Origin: Lentisalinibacter salinarum
GTDB lineage: Bacteria; Pseudomonadota; Gammaproteobacteria; Steroidobacterales; Woeseiaceae
Assembly: GCF_040706555.1 (NCBI RefSeq)
Contig: NZ_JAPDRH010000001.1
Span: 310,001 to 374,000 of the forward strand
Length of the DNA stretch: 64,000 nucleotides
Reading direction: 5' to 3'
Positions 1 to 8,577 of the stretch are shown piece after piece (position 1 is the first letter of the stretch; every line of letters starts with the position of its first letter). Position numbers and translations under genes: made by a program. The notes beneath the pieces were generated by a model. That model was given only the letters and a program-made list of their open reading frames with translations. It did no database searches and was not told the DNA's origin.

Positions 1-395
1 TTGTCGATCCAGCCGCTGCGGTGATAGGCGGCGACGAGCGCCAGCAGGATGCCGAGCACGTTGCCGAGGATGAACCCGGGTGTGATCAGGGCCAGCGAGA
101 TGGGGATGCTGCGGCCGAGCATCTCGCTCACCGGTTCGCCGGTGGAGTCGGACAGCCCGAAGTCGAGCGTCACGAGTTCCTTCAGGTATTCGCCGTAGCG
201 CACGAAGAACGGCCGGTCGTAACCGAGTTCCCTGCGGACTTCGGCTATCTGCTCCTCGGTGGGATTCTTGCCCAAGAGCTCGTAGGTCTGGTCGGGCCCG
301 AAGTAGACCATCAGCAGGAAGCTCACGAAGGTAACGCCCAGTATCAGCGGGATGCCGCCGACGAGCTTGCGGACGGCGTACTGCAGGGTCTCCAT
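1..395 (-). CDS. Peptide-type ABC transporter permease (DppB/OppB family), 3' end cut by window
   Basis: The 131 codons visible begin METLQYAVRKLVGGIPLILG, the usual N-terminal helix of DppB/OppB-type permeases. A periplasmic segment follows in which EEQIAEVRRELGYDRPFFVRY matches the family pattern (a pore-forming helix, then LGLDRP-like, then a DFG-like loop at LDFGLSDSTG). A second membrane helix (LALITPGFILGNVLGILLAL) is just complete at the window edge. It would form the inner-membrane channel of a dipeptide or oligopeptide importer with the substrate-binding lipoprotein encoded immediately upstream: the stop of that gene lies 2 bases before this ATG, so the two are one transcript. The rest of the permease, the second permease and the ATPases lie outside the window. 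The substrate cannot be told from this fragment. Confidence 0.9.
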   Translation of the reverse strand, partial: METLQYAVRKLVGGIPLILGVTFVSFLLMVYFGPDQTYELLGKNPTEEQIAEVRRELGYDRPFFVRYGEYLKELVTLDFGLSDSTGEPVSEMLGRSIPISLALITPGFILGNVLGILLALVAAYHRSGWID

Positions 396-397
396 AC

Positions 398-2254
398 TCA
401 GGTTTCCCCGGTGCCGTCGGCGATGTCCACGAAGCGCAGGAAAAAGCCGCCGACGATCTGGCGGTCCGGCATGGCGATCACGTCCTTGTGCCAGAGGTAG
501 ACCCGGGTGCGGGACAGGCCGGTGATGGCCACGCAGTCGTCGATGATCAGCTGGTTCATGCGGCGGTAGAGCTCGGTGCGCTCCGGGCTCGGCAGCATCA
601 CCGCCGACTGCTCGTACAGGCGGTCGTACTCTTGATTGCGCCAGTTCGCGTCGTTCGAGCCGGGCGAGCCGTTGGGGCCGTAGAACAGCTGCAGCGTGTT
701 CTCGGCGTCCGGGTAGTCGAGGCCCCAGCCCTTGGCGACCAGGGGCAGACGGCTCTGGGAGACGTCCTTGATGAAATCCCCGAAGGTCGCGTACTGCTTC
801 AGCACGATCTTCTCCCGGGGATAGCCGATCTTCTTCATGAAGCCGCGGAACTGCTCGTAGAACAGCCGCTGGCTGACGCCGGCCTGGGCGCCGTAGACCA
901 GCTCCGGGAGGTTGTCCGCGTTCCAGCCGTGCTCGGCCAGCAGCCGGCGCGCTCCCTCGATATCCAGCGTGACGCTGTCCCGGGACAGGTCGGGATCGAA
1001 CTCCGGTACCGCCGGGGTGATGACGCCGGGGAACACCTCGCCGAGACCGAAGTAGAAGCTCTCGTTACGCCGGTACCAGTCGAAGCCCTTGATCATGGCG
1101 CAGCGCAGGGCGTGATTGCGCCGCTCGCGCTCCGGGTCCTCGTTGTAGCCGATCTCCGGGAAATCCATGTTGAAGGTCATGAAGACGAAACCCGCCTCCA
1201 CGCCATGGTGCATGTGGTAGCGCTCGGCGATCTCCGGCGCGGGCGTGATCGGGTCCTTCGAGGCCAGGATGCGATCGACCTGTTCGTTGGGCACCGTCAG
1301 GTACTGGATTTCGTTGCCTTTGGTAAAGGAATTCCAGCGCGCGGCGTTCTCCGTGATGAAGTCGATCTGCAGGCGGTCGACGAACGGCGGCGCGCGCCCC
1401 TCGATGGCCTCCACACCGGTGTAGGCCTGGGTGGCCGGGTCGTAGCCCTCGGCCGTGAGGTCCACCGGCTCCTGCCGGAAGTCCTCGTTGCGCTCGTAGA
1501 CCACCCGGGAGGAGTCGTAGGAGATCACACGGAACGGCCCGGAGCCGACCGGATGGGAGCCGAACTCACGCCCGTACATCTCCACCGCCTCCCGCGGCAC
1601 GACCGCGGCATAGCCCTGGGCGAGGGTGTAGACGAACTGTGGGTAGGGGTTGGTCAGGCGCACCTCGACGGTGTAGCGATCGACCGCGCGCAGACCCTCG
1701 ACTTCGGCGTCGTAGTTCGAGCCGGCGTCCTTCCATTCGTCCAGCCCGACGATGCGCCCCTGCCACAGCCAGGCGCCGCGCGGCCGCTGCGAGGGATCGA
1801 AATGCCGCTTCAGGCTATAGACGAAGTCCTCGGCCGTGACCTCCCGGCCGATGCCGTCCTCGAAGGCGGGATCGTCGATGAAGTGCACGCCCTGCTTGAT
1901 GCGGATGCGATAGACCAGGCCGTCGTCGGAGATCTCCGGCATCGCCGCCGCCAGGTTGGGGGTGACCTCGTAGGGCCGCGCCAGGTATTTGAACCGGTAC
2001 AGGGTGTCGTAGGCGTTCAGGACGACCGTATTGGCGTAGATGTTGGAAGACTGGACGGGATCGATGGTGGAGGGAGCCCCGTCCAGGGCGTGGCGGTAGA
2101 CCTTGACGCCCGCGGGAGCGGGGGGAGCCGCCGTATTGGTGGCATCGGCCGCGGCCTGCTCGGGCTCGCCGCAGCCGGACAGCACGAGCATGCCGGCGCA
2201 GGCCAGCACGATGGGGACGACACTCTGGATTATGATACGTCGCGGATGGGCCAT
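398..2254 (-). CDS. ABC transporter substrate-binding lipoprotein (SBP family 5, DppA/OppA-like)
   Basis: A 618-residue periplasmic solute receptor of the SBP_bac_5 family. The N-terminus MAHPRRIIIQSVV is followed by a hydrophobic stretch and the lipobox LSGC, so the mature protein should be lipid-anchored. Family hallmarks are DPVQSSNIYANTVVLNAYDT near the start, GLVYRIRIKQGVHF, VTAEDFVYSLKR and HPVGSGPFRV in the middle, and a C-terminal KGWGLDYPDAEN. The ATG at 2254 is preferred because a GGAG sits 8 bases upstream and the signal peptide starts there; an in-frame ATG 8 codons upstream would only add charged residues. It is followed directly by the permease gene. The family carries peptides, but also nickel, heme and others; the ligand here is unknown. 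Confidence 0.9.
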   Translation of the reverse strand: MAHPRRIIIQSVVPIVLACAGMLVLSGCGEPEQAAADATNTAAPPAPAGVKVYRHALDGAPSTIDPVQSSNIYANTVVLNAYDTLYRFKYLARPYEVTPNLAAAMPEISDDGLVYRIRIKQGVHFIDDPAFEDGIGREVTAEDFVYSLKRHFDPSQRPRGAWLWQGRIVGLDEWKDAGSNYDAEVEGLRAVDRYTVEVRLTNPYPQFVYTLAQGYAAVVPREAVEMYGREFGSHPVGSGPFRVISYDSSRVVYERNEDFRQEPVDLTAEGYDPATQAYTGVEAIEGRAPPFVDRLQIDFITENAARWNSFTKGNEIQYLTVPNEQVDRILASKDPITPAPEIAERYHMHHGVEAGFVFMTFNMDFPEIGYNEDPERERRNHALRCAMIKGFDWYRRNESFYFGLGEVFPGVITPAVPEFDPDLSRDSVTLDIEGARRLLAEHGWNADNLPELVYGAQAGVSQRLFYEQFRGFMKKIGYPREKIVLKQYATFGDFIKDVSQSRLPLVAKGWGLDYPDAENTLQLFYGPNGSPGSNDANWRNQEYDRLYEQSAVMLPSPERTELYRRMNQLIIDDCVAITGLSRTRVYLWHKDVIAMPDRQIVGGFFLRFVDIADGTGET

Positions 2255-2343
2255 GCCCCGTCTCCGCCCTTCAGGCACAAGCGGCGAAAACTACCACTTC
2301 CGGCCCCCGTGCAACAGGACCCGGCGTTCGTTTTTCCTTTCGC

Positions 2344-3030
2344 TCAGGGACAGCGCCGCCCGGGCTGCAGCTGCACCAGTTCCTCGACGAGGAGAGCATC
2401 GCCGTTATCCGTCCGTTCGAGCCGGCCGCGGACTCGCGCCAACGCGTCCTCGCCACGGGGTACCCGGCCGTACTGGTGCAGCAGGCGGCGGTAATCTCCC
2501 CGCGGGGCGATCGGCCAGGTGAGGCCGCTGCGGCATTCGCGGAAACGGCGCTCCCCTTCGGCGACCCGGTATTCGCCCTCCAGCACGATCGTATCGGTGA
2601 ACGGCACCAGATCGCCGCTGCGCTCGAGGCGATGAGGCAGGTCGGAGGCCACCCGCATGGCCAGCAGGCCGGGTCCGCGGTGGTCGAACACGCGCTCGGG
2701 CCCGCCGCTTCGCAGCCGGAGCGCAGGCTCGTCCTCGTCCCACTCCCAGCGTCCGATGCCGTAGTAACGCTCGCCGCCGCCGTCGTCGGCCAGGTAGTGC
2801 TGGCGCAGGAAGAAGGCACCGTCCGGGCGCAGCCACAACGTGACCTCGATGCCCGGGCAGTCGGCGCAGGGGAAGGTGCCTTTCCATAATCCGGAGGAGG
2901 GAGCGGGGACCGGTAACCGACCACCTGTCCGGGCGCTGTCGTCGCCGTCGGTACAGCCACCGAGCAGCAAGAGGGGAGTCAGCAGCCAAATCCATGACCA
3001 CAATGACTTTTTTCGCCCTGTCACGCCCAT
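2344..3030 (-). CDS. NlpE-like envelope lipoprotein
   Basis: The 228-residue product has a signal peptide ending in the lipobox LGGC (Cys26). It then carries FPCADCPGIEVTLWLRPDG, which is the conserved CxxC region (Cys55 and Cys58) of the NlpE N-terminal domain. In Enterobacteria NlpE is an outer-membrane lipoprotein that senses surface contact, copper or lipoprotein-sorting faults and signals to Cpx. Here a second half continues with LEGEYRVAEGERRFRECRSG and a C-terminal strand-rich part, giving a length close to that of two-domain NlpE. No Cpx genes are nearby, so a signalling role is only inferred from the family. It is divergent from the giant secreted protein gene, sharing a roughly 170-base intergenic region with it. 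Confidence 0.7.
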   Translation of the reverse strand: MGVTGRKKSLWSWIWLLTPLLLLGGCTDGDDSARTGGRLPVPAPSSGLWKGTFPCADCPGIEVTLWLRPDGAFFLRQHYLADDGGGERYYGIGRWEWDEDEPALRLRSGGPERVFDHRGPGLLAMRVASDLPHRLERSGDLVPFTDTIVLEGEYRVAEGERRFRECRSGLTWPIAPRGDYRRLLHQYGRVPRGEDALARVRGRLERTDNGDALLVEELVQLQPGRRCP

Positions 3031-3077
3031 TGTGCTGTCCGTTCGGACAGTTTGTGCTTCGCGTCGTCAGACATAAA

Positions 3078-3108
3078 TTGCGCAGCCAGTCAACCCTGTG
3101 GTTATACT
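3078..3108 (+). promoter_or_regulatory. Candidate sigma70-type promoter for the giant secreted protein gene
   Basis: TTGCGC at 3078-3083 and TATACT at 3103-3108 lie about 90 bases upstream of the start codon. The spacer is 19 bases, or 18 if TTATAC at 3102 is read as the -10. This is the most AT-rich stretch of the intergenic region. Spacing is slightly long and the -35 is imperfect, so this is a suggestion only. Confidence 0.3.
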
Positions 3109-3198
3109 GAGCCCAGATATACGAACGATAATAAGTCGCCCTTCCAGTAAGTCATCGTCCCCTAATAAGAACCTTTGGCTCAAGGGTTGGAGAATATG

Positions 3199-6100
3199 AT
3201 GCGTAGTGCGTTGTCCCGCCGGCGTGCCCGGCCAGGTTTCCTGTGTCTGTCTGCTGTACTAGTCCTGTTCCTCGGCGTCAATGCACCGGCCCAGCAACAG
3301 CAGTTCGTCACGCCCGGGCCGAACGTCAACATCGTCGGCCCGACGCCGGATCCGGACTTCGACCGCATCCCGGACTGGCGTCTGAAGCAGCAGCACGAGC
3401 CGTCCTGCGTCGTCAGGCCGAATAACCCAGCCTACATACTCTGTGCCTTCAACGACATGCGCGCCTCGGACTGGCCCGCCATCCAGGGCGACGGCTGGAT
3501 CGGCGTGGCCGAGAGCAACGACTTCGGCAAGACCTGGAAGAGCCGGCTCGCGCCGGGCTATGTCGGCCATCCCACGTCGTCCATCGGCCAGGGTTTCGCG
3601 GCGGATCCGGCACTGGTCGCCATCCCCGGCATGGGCACGCCGGGCATGTCGGTGTTGTCGTACATCGCGAGCTTCCGGGACAGCGACCAGGGCGTGCTCG
3701 CCCTGCAGCGTTTCGTCGACTTCAATCAGGAAGACGGCGATTTCAACAAGCCGGAGACGTTCGTCCGCGTCATCGATCTCGGTACCGAAGGCCGTTTCAT
3801 TGACAAGGTGGCGTCACTCTATGCCGTCAAGGAGACCCAGTCTGGCGATACCGGGCAGTCGCAGCCCAGGATCACGCAGTCCATCGAGGTGGAAGGCGTC
3901 TCCGAGCCCATCGAGGTGACCACGCCCGACGGCGTCATCGTCGTCGCTTACTCCGTGTTCACGGGTTCCGGTAACTCGGTGAAGCTCTACGCCATCGTCT
4001 GCGAGGACAACGGCGCGACCTGTGCCAACCCGAAGAAGGTGTCCGAGGAACTGAATGTCGTCACCGGCGTCTCCCTCGCGTATCTGCCCGGAAAGGGCAT
4101 CTCGCTCACCTATCGACGCAGCCGCGACTCCAATGAGACCGACGCGATCGTGCATGCTTTCTCGTCCAATCTCGGCAAGTCCTGGGCGAAGACGGAGACC
4201 ACCTTCCCGATCTGCCCGTTCGACCAGCAGGCGAGCGGCGCCACGTTCCGCAATTTCACGTTCCCGTGGATGGCCGACGACGGCGAGCGGGTCTGGGTGT
4301 TCTCCGCGGACCGCGTCGTCTACGACGAGCACGAGCAGAGATGGCGCAGCACCGCGGCTGTGGGCGGCTGCGAGCAACTCGCCAATGCACCGCCGGGCAC
4401 GTATCCCGGTATCCCGCGCATCGTCGGCATGTCCTCGACGGACGGCAAGAACTGGTACGGCAGCGCCGATCACCCGGATGAGCCGTTCATCCTGGATCTC
4501 AATCTCGGCAGCAACGGCAGTGGCATAGCCCGTGCCACCGGGCCGGTGGCCATCGGTCCGGTCGGCGAGAGCCCGGTCGGCTATCAGGTGCTGCCGTTCG
4601 CCCATGGCACAAAGGGCCGGGTGGATGTGGCCTGGTGGGATACGCGTCGTGAGGAGGACTCCCGGGTGCGCCCTGCCGATGAGATTCCGCTGATCTACGA
4701 CTACAACGTCCCCGGGGCGCGCATATTCCGCTCCGCCGACGTCTACATGACGCGCATCGAGGGATGCTCGGCGACCACGGGCCAGGGTGCCTGCACGCCG
4801 AGGCAGCCGATCGACGACGGCCTGCTCTCGCCGGTGCGGGTCTCCAATTACGACACTATCGTGCTGCCCGACGGGACCGTGCAGGAGGCGCAGACGAATC
4901 GCCTGAACCTGCGCACCCACGCCAGCGGCACGCTGGCCTACAACGGCGACTACGGCTCCATCGCGACGCCGCTGTTGCGCAAGACGCCAAGCGGACGCTG
5001 GATTCAGAACAGTCTCCCGGAGCAGCCGGACGAGAGCGGCAGCTTCATAGCGAAGGAGAACATCTTCGTCGCCTGGGGCGAGAACCGGGACATCCGCATC
5101 GGTGATCCGTTCGCCACGCAGCTCCTGTTCGCGCCGGTCCAGGGCACCGAGGCGCCGGGTCTGCAGGCACCGGGTCTGCAGGCACCGGGCTTCCAGGCGC
5201 CCGGTTTCCAGGCCGCGAATGACGAAGAAAGCGCGGAGGCGACGCTGGCCGGACAGGCCAGGCAGACGCCGGAGCTCGAGGCCGTGACCGAGCCCGACGA
5301 CGACCCGACCCAGCCGGACGACTCACCGAGTTTCTGCAGTTCCGTGAATTTCAGCCTCAGCCGAAGCCGGGACACGAACGTCTACAGCTCGCTGGTGGAA
5401 GACGTGCCGACGCTGGTCGCGCTGACCCAGAGCCGCCGCTTCAACACGGTGCAGCGCATGTTCCCGCTGGTGATCAGCAACCCCGGGACCCAGCCGGCGT
5501 CCTACTGCCTGAAGATCATGAACCAGCCGGCAGACTATCAGTGCACGTCGCCGGCCAGCTGCAGCCCCGCGCGCGCCTCGTTCGATCCGCTGCCGGCGTT
5601 CAACTACTTCGACGACATCCTCCTTCGGGAGGCGCCCCGGCGCACGCTGCTGGAAGTGCCCGTGGCAGCGCAGGCCTCGGCGGCGCGCTCGGCATTCGTC
5701 ACCAGCAGCGACGCGAGCACCGTCATCCGGGTGAATGCCTACGAAGGTTCCTGCCCGACCGAGGACAACCCCGCTTTCGGCAATCTCGTCAGCACCGTGG
5801 AACTGAGTGACGGCAAGCTGTTCGATCCGGTGTTCTGCGAGGGCAAGACAGATCCGTCCTCGCCGGACTACGACCCGGCCTGCGACTCGGTGGAGAATGC
5901 CGAGGCGCACAATATCAGCCTCGCCTCGCCGGGCCTCCAGGCGCCGATTTTGCAGGCGCCGGGACTGCAGGCGCCGGGTCTGCAGGCGCCAGGCTTCCAG
6001 GCACCGGGTTATCAGGCGCCGGGATTGCAGGCGCCCGGTTTTCAGGCGCCGGGACTCCAGGCGCCCGGCTACCAGGCCGGATCGCTGACCAGTCCCGGTC

Positions 6101-8532
6101 TGCAGGCGCCCGGCTTCCAGGCGCCGAGCCTGCAGGCGGCCGCGGAGGGTGACATCGTCTATCAGGACGTGGTGTACGTCGTGACGGCCGACGGTAATGT
6201 GACGTCGACCTACTCCGGTGATATCGCACTCTTCGGCCTGGATCCGGACAGCCACCAGGTACAGCTGATCGCCTGGTCGCCGAATATCCAGAATACGACC
6301 GGGCTGACCGCTGCGGACGGGCAGTGCGTGCTGGCACCGACTTCCGACAACGAGATACTGGCGACGGCCGACCTGGTCGCCCCGGGCCTCCAGGCGCCGG
6401 GTCTGCAGGCGGGTAGCCTCGGCGACGTCGCGCTGCCGACGGCCTTCACGCCCGAGAACCAGACTCCGTACGACGGCGCCCTGTCTTTCGCGGCGCAGCC
6501 CGGCGAGCAGGTCGTCATCACCGCCCGCATCTGGGCAACCGGTCCTTCCAGGAACGAGCTGCAGCGTCTCGACGCCTGTTACCAGGCGGCGGAGAACAAC
6601 GAGCCTGCACCGGCCGGGTGTTCGCCCCAGGACGGGAAGGGCGTCGCCGCCAAGATCGCATTCGGCGCCGCGGCCCACGGTTGCAGCACGGTGGACGTGG
6701 ATACCGGGCAGCCCGGCGACCCCGATTTCAGCGAGCAGGTCGACTGCATCGACACCGGTTTCGAGAAGATCGCCCCGCCGGATCTGATACCGCCGGAGTT
6801 CTTCCCGGCCGACGGCGGCACGGTGACCTACGAGGCGACGTCGCCCGCAGGCGCGCCCGTGCCGACGCCCGGCACGTTGCCGGATGCCATCTCGGTCAGC
6901 GATCCGAACCTCGACCCGGCCAGCGTCGGCTGCACGTCCGGGACGCTCACCATCCAGGACGGCACCACTCTCTTCCCGTTCGGCGATACCGCCGTCACCT
7001 GTACGGCCAGCGACACGGAAGGCAACATCGCCACAGCCGGCATCACCGTCTCGGTCGACGATTTCACGGATCCGGTGACGAGCGTCACGGGTATCTTCAC
7101 CGGCATCGAAGCGACGGGTCCCGATGGCGCCACGGTGAGCTTCACCGTCTCCGCCACCGACAATACGGCCACGCAGACGAGCTGTTCGGCAACCGGTGCC
7201 ACGATCGTCGAGGATGCGGTCACTCCGGGTCTGTTCACCGGCACCTTCGACGTGGGTACGACGGGCGTGTCGTGCACGACGACGGACCAGGGCGGCAACA
7301 GCGTCATCGACGCCTTCGACGTCTCGGTGGTCGACACGACGCCGCCGGTGGTTACGGTCTCGACGACCCCGGTCGACACCTCCGCCGTCGAGGCGACCGG
7401 CTCCTCCGGCGCATCGGTCTCCTTCACCGTCAGCGCGGTCGATCTCTACGATCCGTCGCCCGGCAGCGTCTGTACGCTGGATGCCGACGGTTCGGCGATC
7501 ACGTCGCCTGCCACTTTTGCGGTGGGGACGACATCGGTGACCTGCACCGCCACGGACTCTTCCGGCAACGCGGCCAGCGCCCCGTTCTCGGTGACGGTCG
7601 TGGATACGACGGCGCCGAGCATCACGGTGCCCGGCGATATCACCGGCGTGGAAGCCACCGGACCGGACGGCGCGATCGTCGATTTCGACGACACGACGAC
7701 CTACGACGTGACGGCCACCGATACGGTCGACAGCGACGTCGAGATCGTCTGCACGCCGGCCTCCGGCAGCACGTTCCCGCTGGGCACGACGAGCGTCGAA
7801 TGCACCGCGACCGACGACGGTGGCAACACCGCGACGGACAGCTTCGATATCGGCGTCCGGGATACGACGGCGCCCGACTTCGATCCGCCGCTGACGGACG
7901 TTACCGCGACCGCGAGCGGGCTCGCCGGAGCGCAGGTGACATTCACTGCCACTGCGACCGATCTGGTGGACACGGCGGTGGACGTGAGCTGCACCATCCC
8001 GGATGGAAGCGGCGGCACGAGGACCGTGGTATCCGGAGATACTCTCCCTCTCGGCTCCACCACGGTCACCTGCGCGGCGACGGACAACGGCGAACTGGGC
8101 GACAACCAGCCGCCGCTGAACACCACCACGCAGACGTTCGACGTGGAGGTGGCACTCGGTTTCACGGGCGTCACCACGAACCAGAACCCGAACAATCTGA
8201 AGACCGGATCGTCGATCCCGCTGGTCTGGGCCTGGCTGGACGGCAACGGCACATCGGTGAGCGTGGGTAACACCAACCAAAAGCTGGAGGTGTACAGCCT
8301 GTCCTGCGCCGATCAGCCGGGGGAACTGGTCTTCGATGAGGACCCGGGTTCGAGCGGTTTCTCGCAGCAGGGCGATGGGACCTACAAGTTCAACTTCCTG
8401 GCGAAGTCCGAGCAGAACGGTGAGGACCTGCCCGCGGCGCGGGGCGGCTCGCCCTACTGCGCGATCGTCACTCTCACCATCGACGGGACCGAGATCCAGT
8501 CGCAGGTCGGCGATCTGAAGCTGAAGCCGTAA
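3199..8532 (+). CDS. Giant secreted protein: sialidase-like N-terminal domain, [LFY]QAPG repeats, five HYR domains
   Basis: About 1777 residues, exported by a signal peptide ending near NAPA/QQQQ. GGAG sits 6 bases before the ATG at 3199; an adjacent ATG at 3196 and a TTG at 3175 are alternatives. The N-terminal ~600 residues resemble a sialidase/BNR propeller: SNDFGKTWKSR is a good Asp-box and SSNLGKSWAK a weaker one. Three blocks of the pentapeptide APG[LFY]Q follow (from residues 652, 910 and 1061). Five HYR-type immunoglobulin-like modules span roughly residues 1198-1654, each with the signature GTTSVTCTATD..GN and linkers DTTAP or DTTPP. The C-terminus has NLKTGSSIPLVW, a motif often seen at the ends of HYR proteins. 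Paired cysteines within domains suit an extracellular protein. No LPXTG, PEP-CTERM or other sorting signal was seen. Catalytic activity is unproven; adhesion or matrix function is inferred. Confidence 0.8.
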   Translation: MRSALSRRRARPGFLCLSAVLVLFLGVNAPAQQQQFVTPGPNVNIVGPTPDPDFDRIPDWRLKQQHEPSCVVRPNNPAYILCAFNDMRASDWPAIQGDGWIGVAESNDFGKTWKSRLAPGYVGHPTSSIGQGFAADPALVAIPGMGTPGMSVLSYIASFRDSDQGVLALQRFVDFNQEDGDFNKPETFVRVIDLGTEGRFIDKVASLYAVKETQSGDTGQSQPRITQSIEVEGVSEPIEVTTPDGVIVVAYSVFTGSGNSVKLYAIVCEDNGATCANPKKVSEELNVVTGVSLAYLPGKGISLTYRRSRDSNETDAIVHAFSSNLGKSWAKTETTFPICPFDQQASGATFRNFTFPWMADDGERVWVFSADRVVYDEHEQRWRSTAAVGGCEQLANAPPGTYPGIPRIVGMSSTDGKNWYGSADHPDEPFILDLNLGSNGSGIARATGPVAIGPVGESPVGYQVLPFAHGTKGRVDVAWWDTRREEDSRVRPADEIPLIYDYNVPGARIFRSADVYMTRIEGCSATTGQGACTPRQPIDDGLLSPVRVSNYDTIVLPDGTVQEAQTNRLNLRTHASGTLAYNGDYGSIATPLLRKTPSGRWIQNSLPEQPDESGSFIAKENIFVAWGENRDIRIGDPFATQLLFAPVQGTEAPGLQAPGLQAPGFQAPGFQAANDEESAEATLAGQARQTPELEAVTEPDDDPTQPDDSPSFCSSVNFSLSRSRDTNVYSSLVEDVPTLVALTQSRRFNTVQRMFPLVISNPGTQPASYCLKIMNQPADYQCTSPASCSPARASFDPLPAFNYFDDILLREAPRRTLLEVPVAAQASAARSAFVTSSDASTVIRVNAYEGSCPTEDNPAFGNLVSTVELSDGKLFDPVFCEGKTDPSSPDYDPACDSVENAEAHNISLASPGLQAPILQAPGLQAPGLQAPGFQAPGYQAPGLQAPGFQAPGLQAPGYQAGSLTSPGLQAPGFQAPSLQAAAEGDIVYQDVVYVVTADGNVTSTYSGDIALFGLDPDSHQVQLIAWSPNIQNTTGLTAADGQCVLAPTSDNEILATADLVAPGLQAPGLQAGSLGDVALPTAFTPENQTPYDGALSFAAQPGEQVVITARIWATGPSRNELQRLDACYQAAENNEPAPAGCSPQDGKGVAAKIAFGAAAHGCSTVDVDTGQPGDPDFSEQVDCIDTGFEKIAPPDLIPPEFFPADGGTVTYEATSPAGAPVPTPGTLPDAISVSDPNLDPASVGCTSGTLTIQDGTTLFPFGDTAVTCTASDTEGNIATAGITVSVDDFTDPVTSVTGIFTGIEATGPDGATVSFTVSATDNTATQTSCSATGATIVEDAVTPGLFTGTFDVGTTGVSCTTTDQGGNSVIDAFDVSVVDTTPPVVTVSTTPVDTSAVEATGSSGASVSFTVSAVDLYDPSPGSVCTLDADGSAITSPATFAVGTTSVTCTATDSSGNAASAPFSVTVVDTTAPSITVPGDITGVEATGPDGAIVDFDDTTTYDVTATDTVDSDVEIVCTPASGSTFPLGTTSVECTATDDGGNTATDSFDIGVRDTTAPDFDPPLTDVTATASGLAGAQVTFTATATDLVDTAVDVSCTIPDGSGGTRTVVSGDTLPLGSTTVTCAATDNGELGDNQPPLNTTTQTFDVEVALGFTGVTTNQNPNNLKTGSSIPLVWAWLDGNGTSVSVGNTNQKLEVYSLSCADQPGELVFDEDPGSSGFSQQGDGTYKFNFLAKSEQNGEDLPAARGGSPYCAIVTLTIDGTEIQSQVGDLKLKP
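5152..5211 (+). repeat. 15-bp tandem repeat encoding APG[LF]Q, block 1 (4 units)
   Basis: Four consecutive in-frame 15-base units encode APGLQ, APGLQ, APGFQ, APGFQ. Synonymous changes between units (gcgccgggt, gcaccgggt, gcgcccggt) show that the peptide is kept while the DNA has drifted. Confidence 0.9.
5926..6135 (+). repeat. 15-bp tandem repeat encoding [AS]PG[LFY]Q, block 2 (14 units)
   Basis: Fourteen in-frame units of 15 bases. The third position of the motif alternates among Leu, Phe and Tyr. Exceptions are APILQ (unit 2), AGSLT (unit 11) and APSLQ (unit 14). The strict five-residue register and the restriction of the variable site to bulky hydrophobics argue for selection on the peptide. 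Confidence 0.9.
6379..6420 (+). repeat. 15-bp repeat encoding APGLQ, block 3 (2 units plus AGSL cap)
   Basis: Two APGLQ units followed by AGSL. The AGSL cap resembles the AGSLT interruption in the longest block, suggesting that it marks the end of a repeat run. Confidence 0.8.
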
Positions 8533-8577
8533 CGGCACTCCTGGCAGGGAGTCCCGGCGCTTGCCGAGGCTCCGGGT

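Noticed and set aside
3175..3198. TTG start for the giant secreted protein
   Set aside because: ATG at 3199 has a well spaced GGAG and starts a standard signal peptide; the TTG would add seven unsupported residues.
5926..6135. CRISPR-like array
   Set aside because: The 15-base units are contiguous, in frame and have no spacers; they encode a peptide repeat.
5323..8538. 1071-codon open frame on the minus strand opposite the giant secreted protein
   Set aside because: Arg- and Gly-rich shadow typical of high-GC DNA; the plus strand has the signal peptide, recognisable domains and a Shine-Dalgarno. The same reasoning removes the long antisense frames at 10948-12912, 28084-30327 and 45365-47665.
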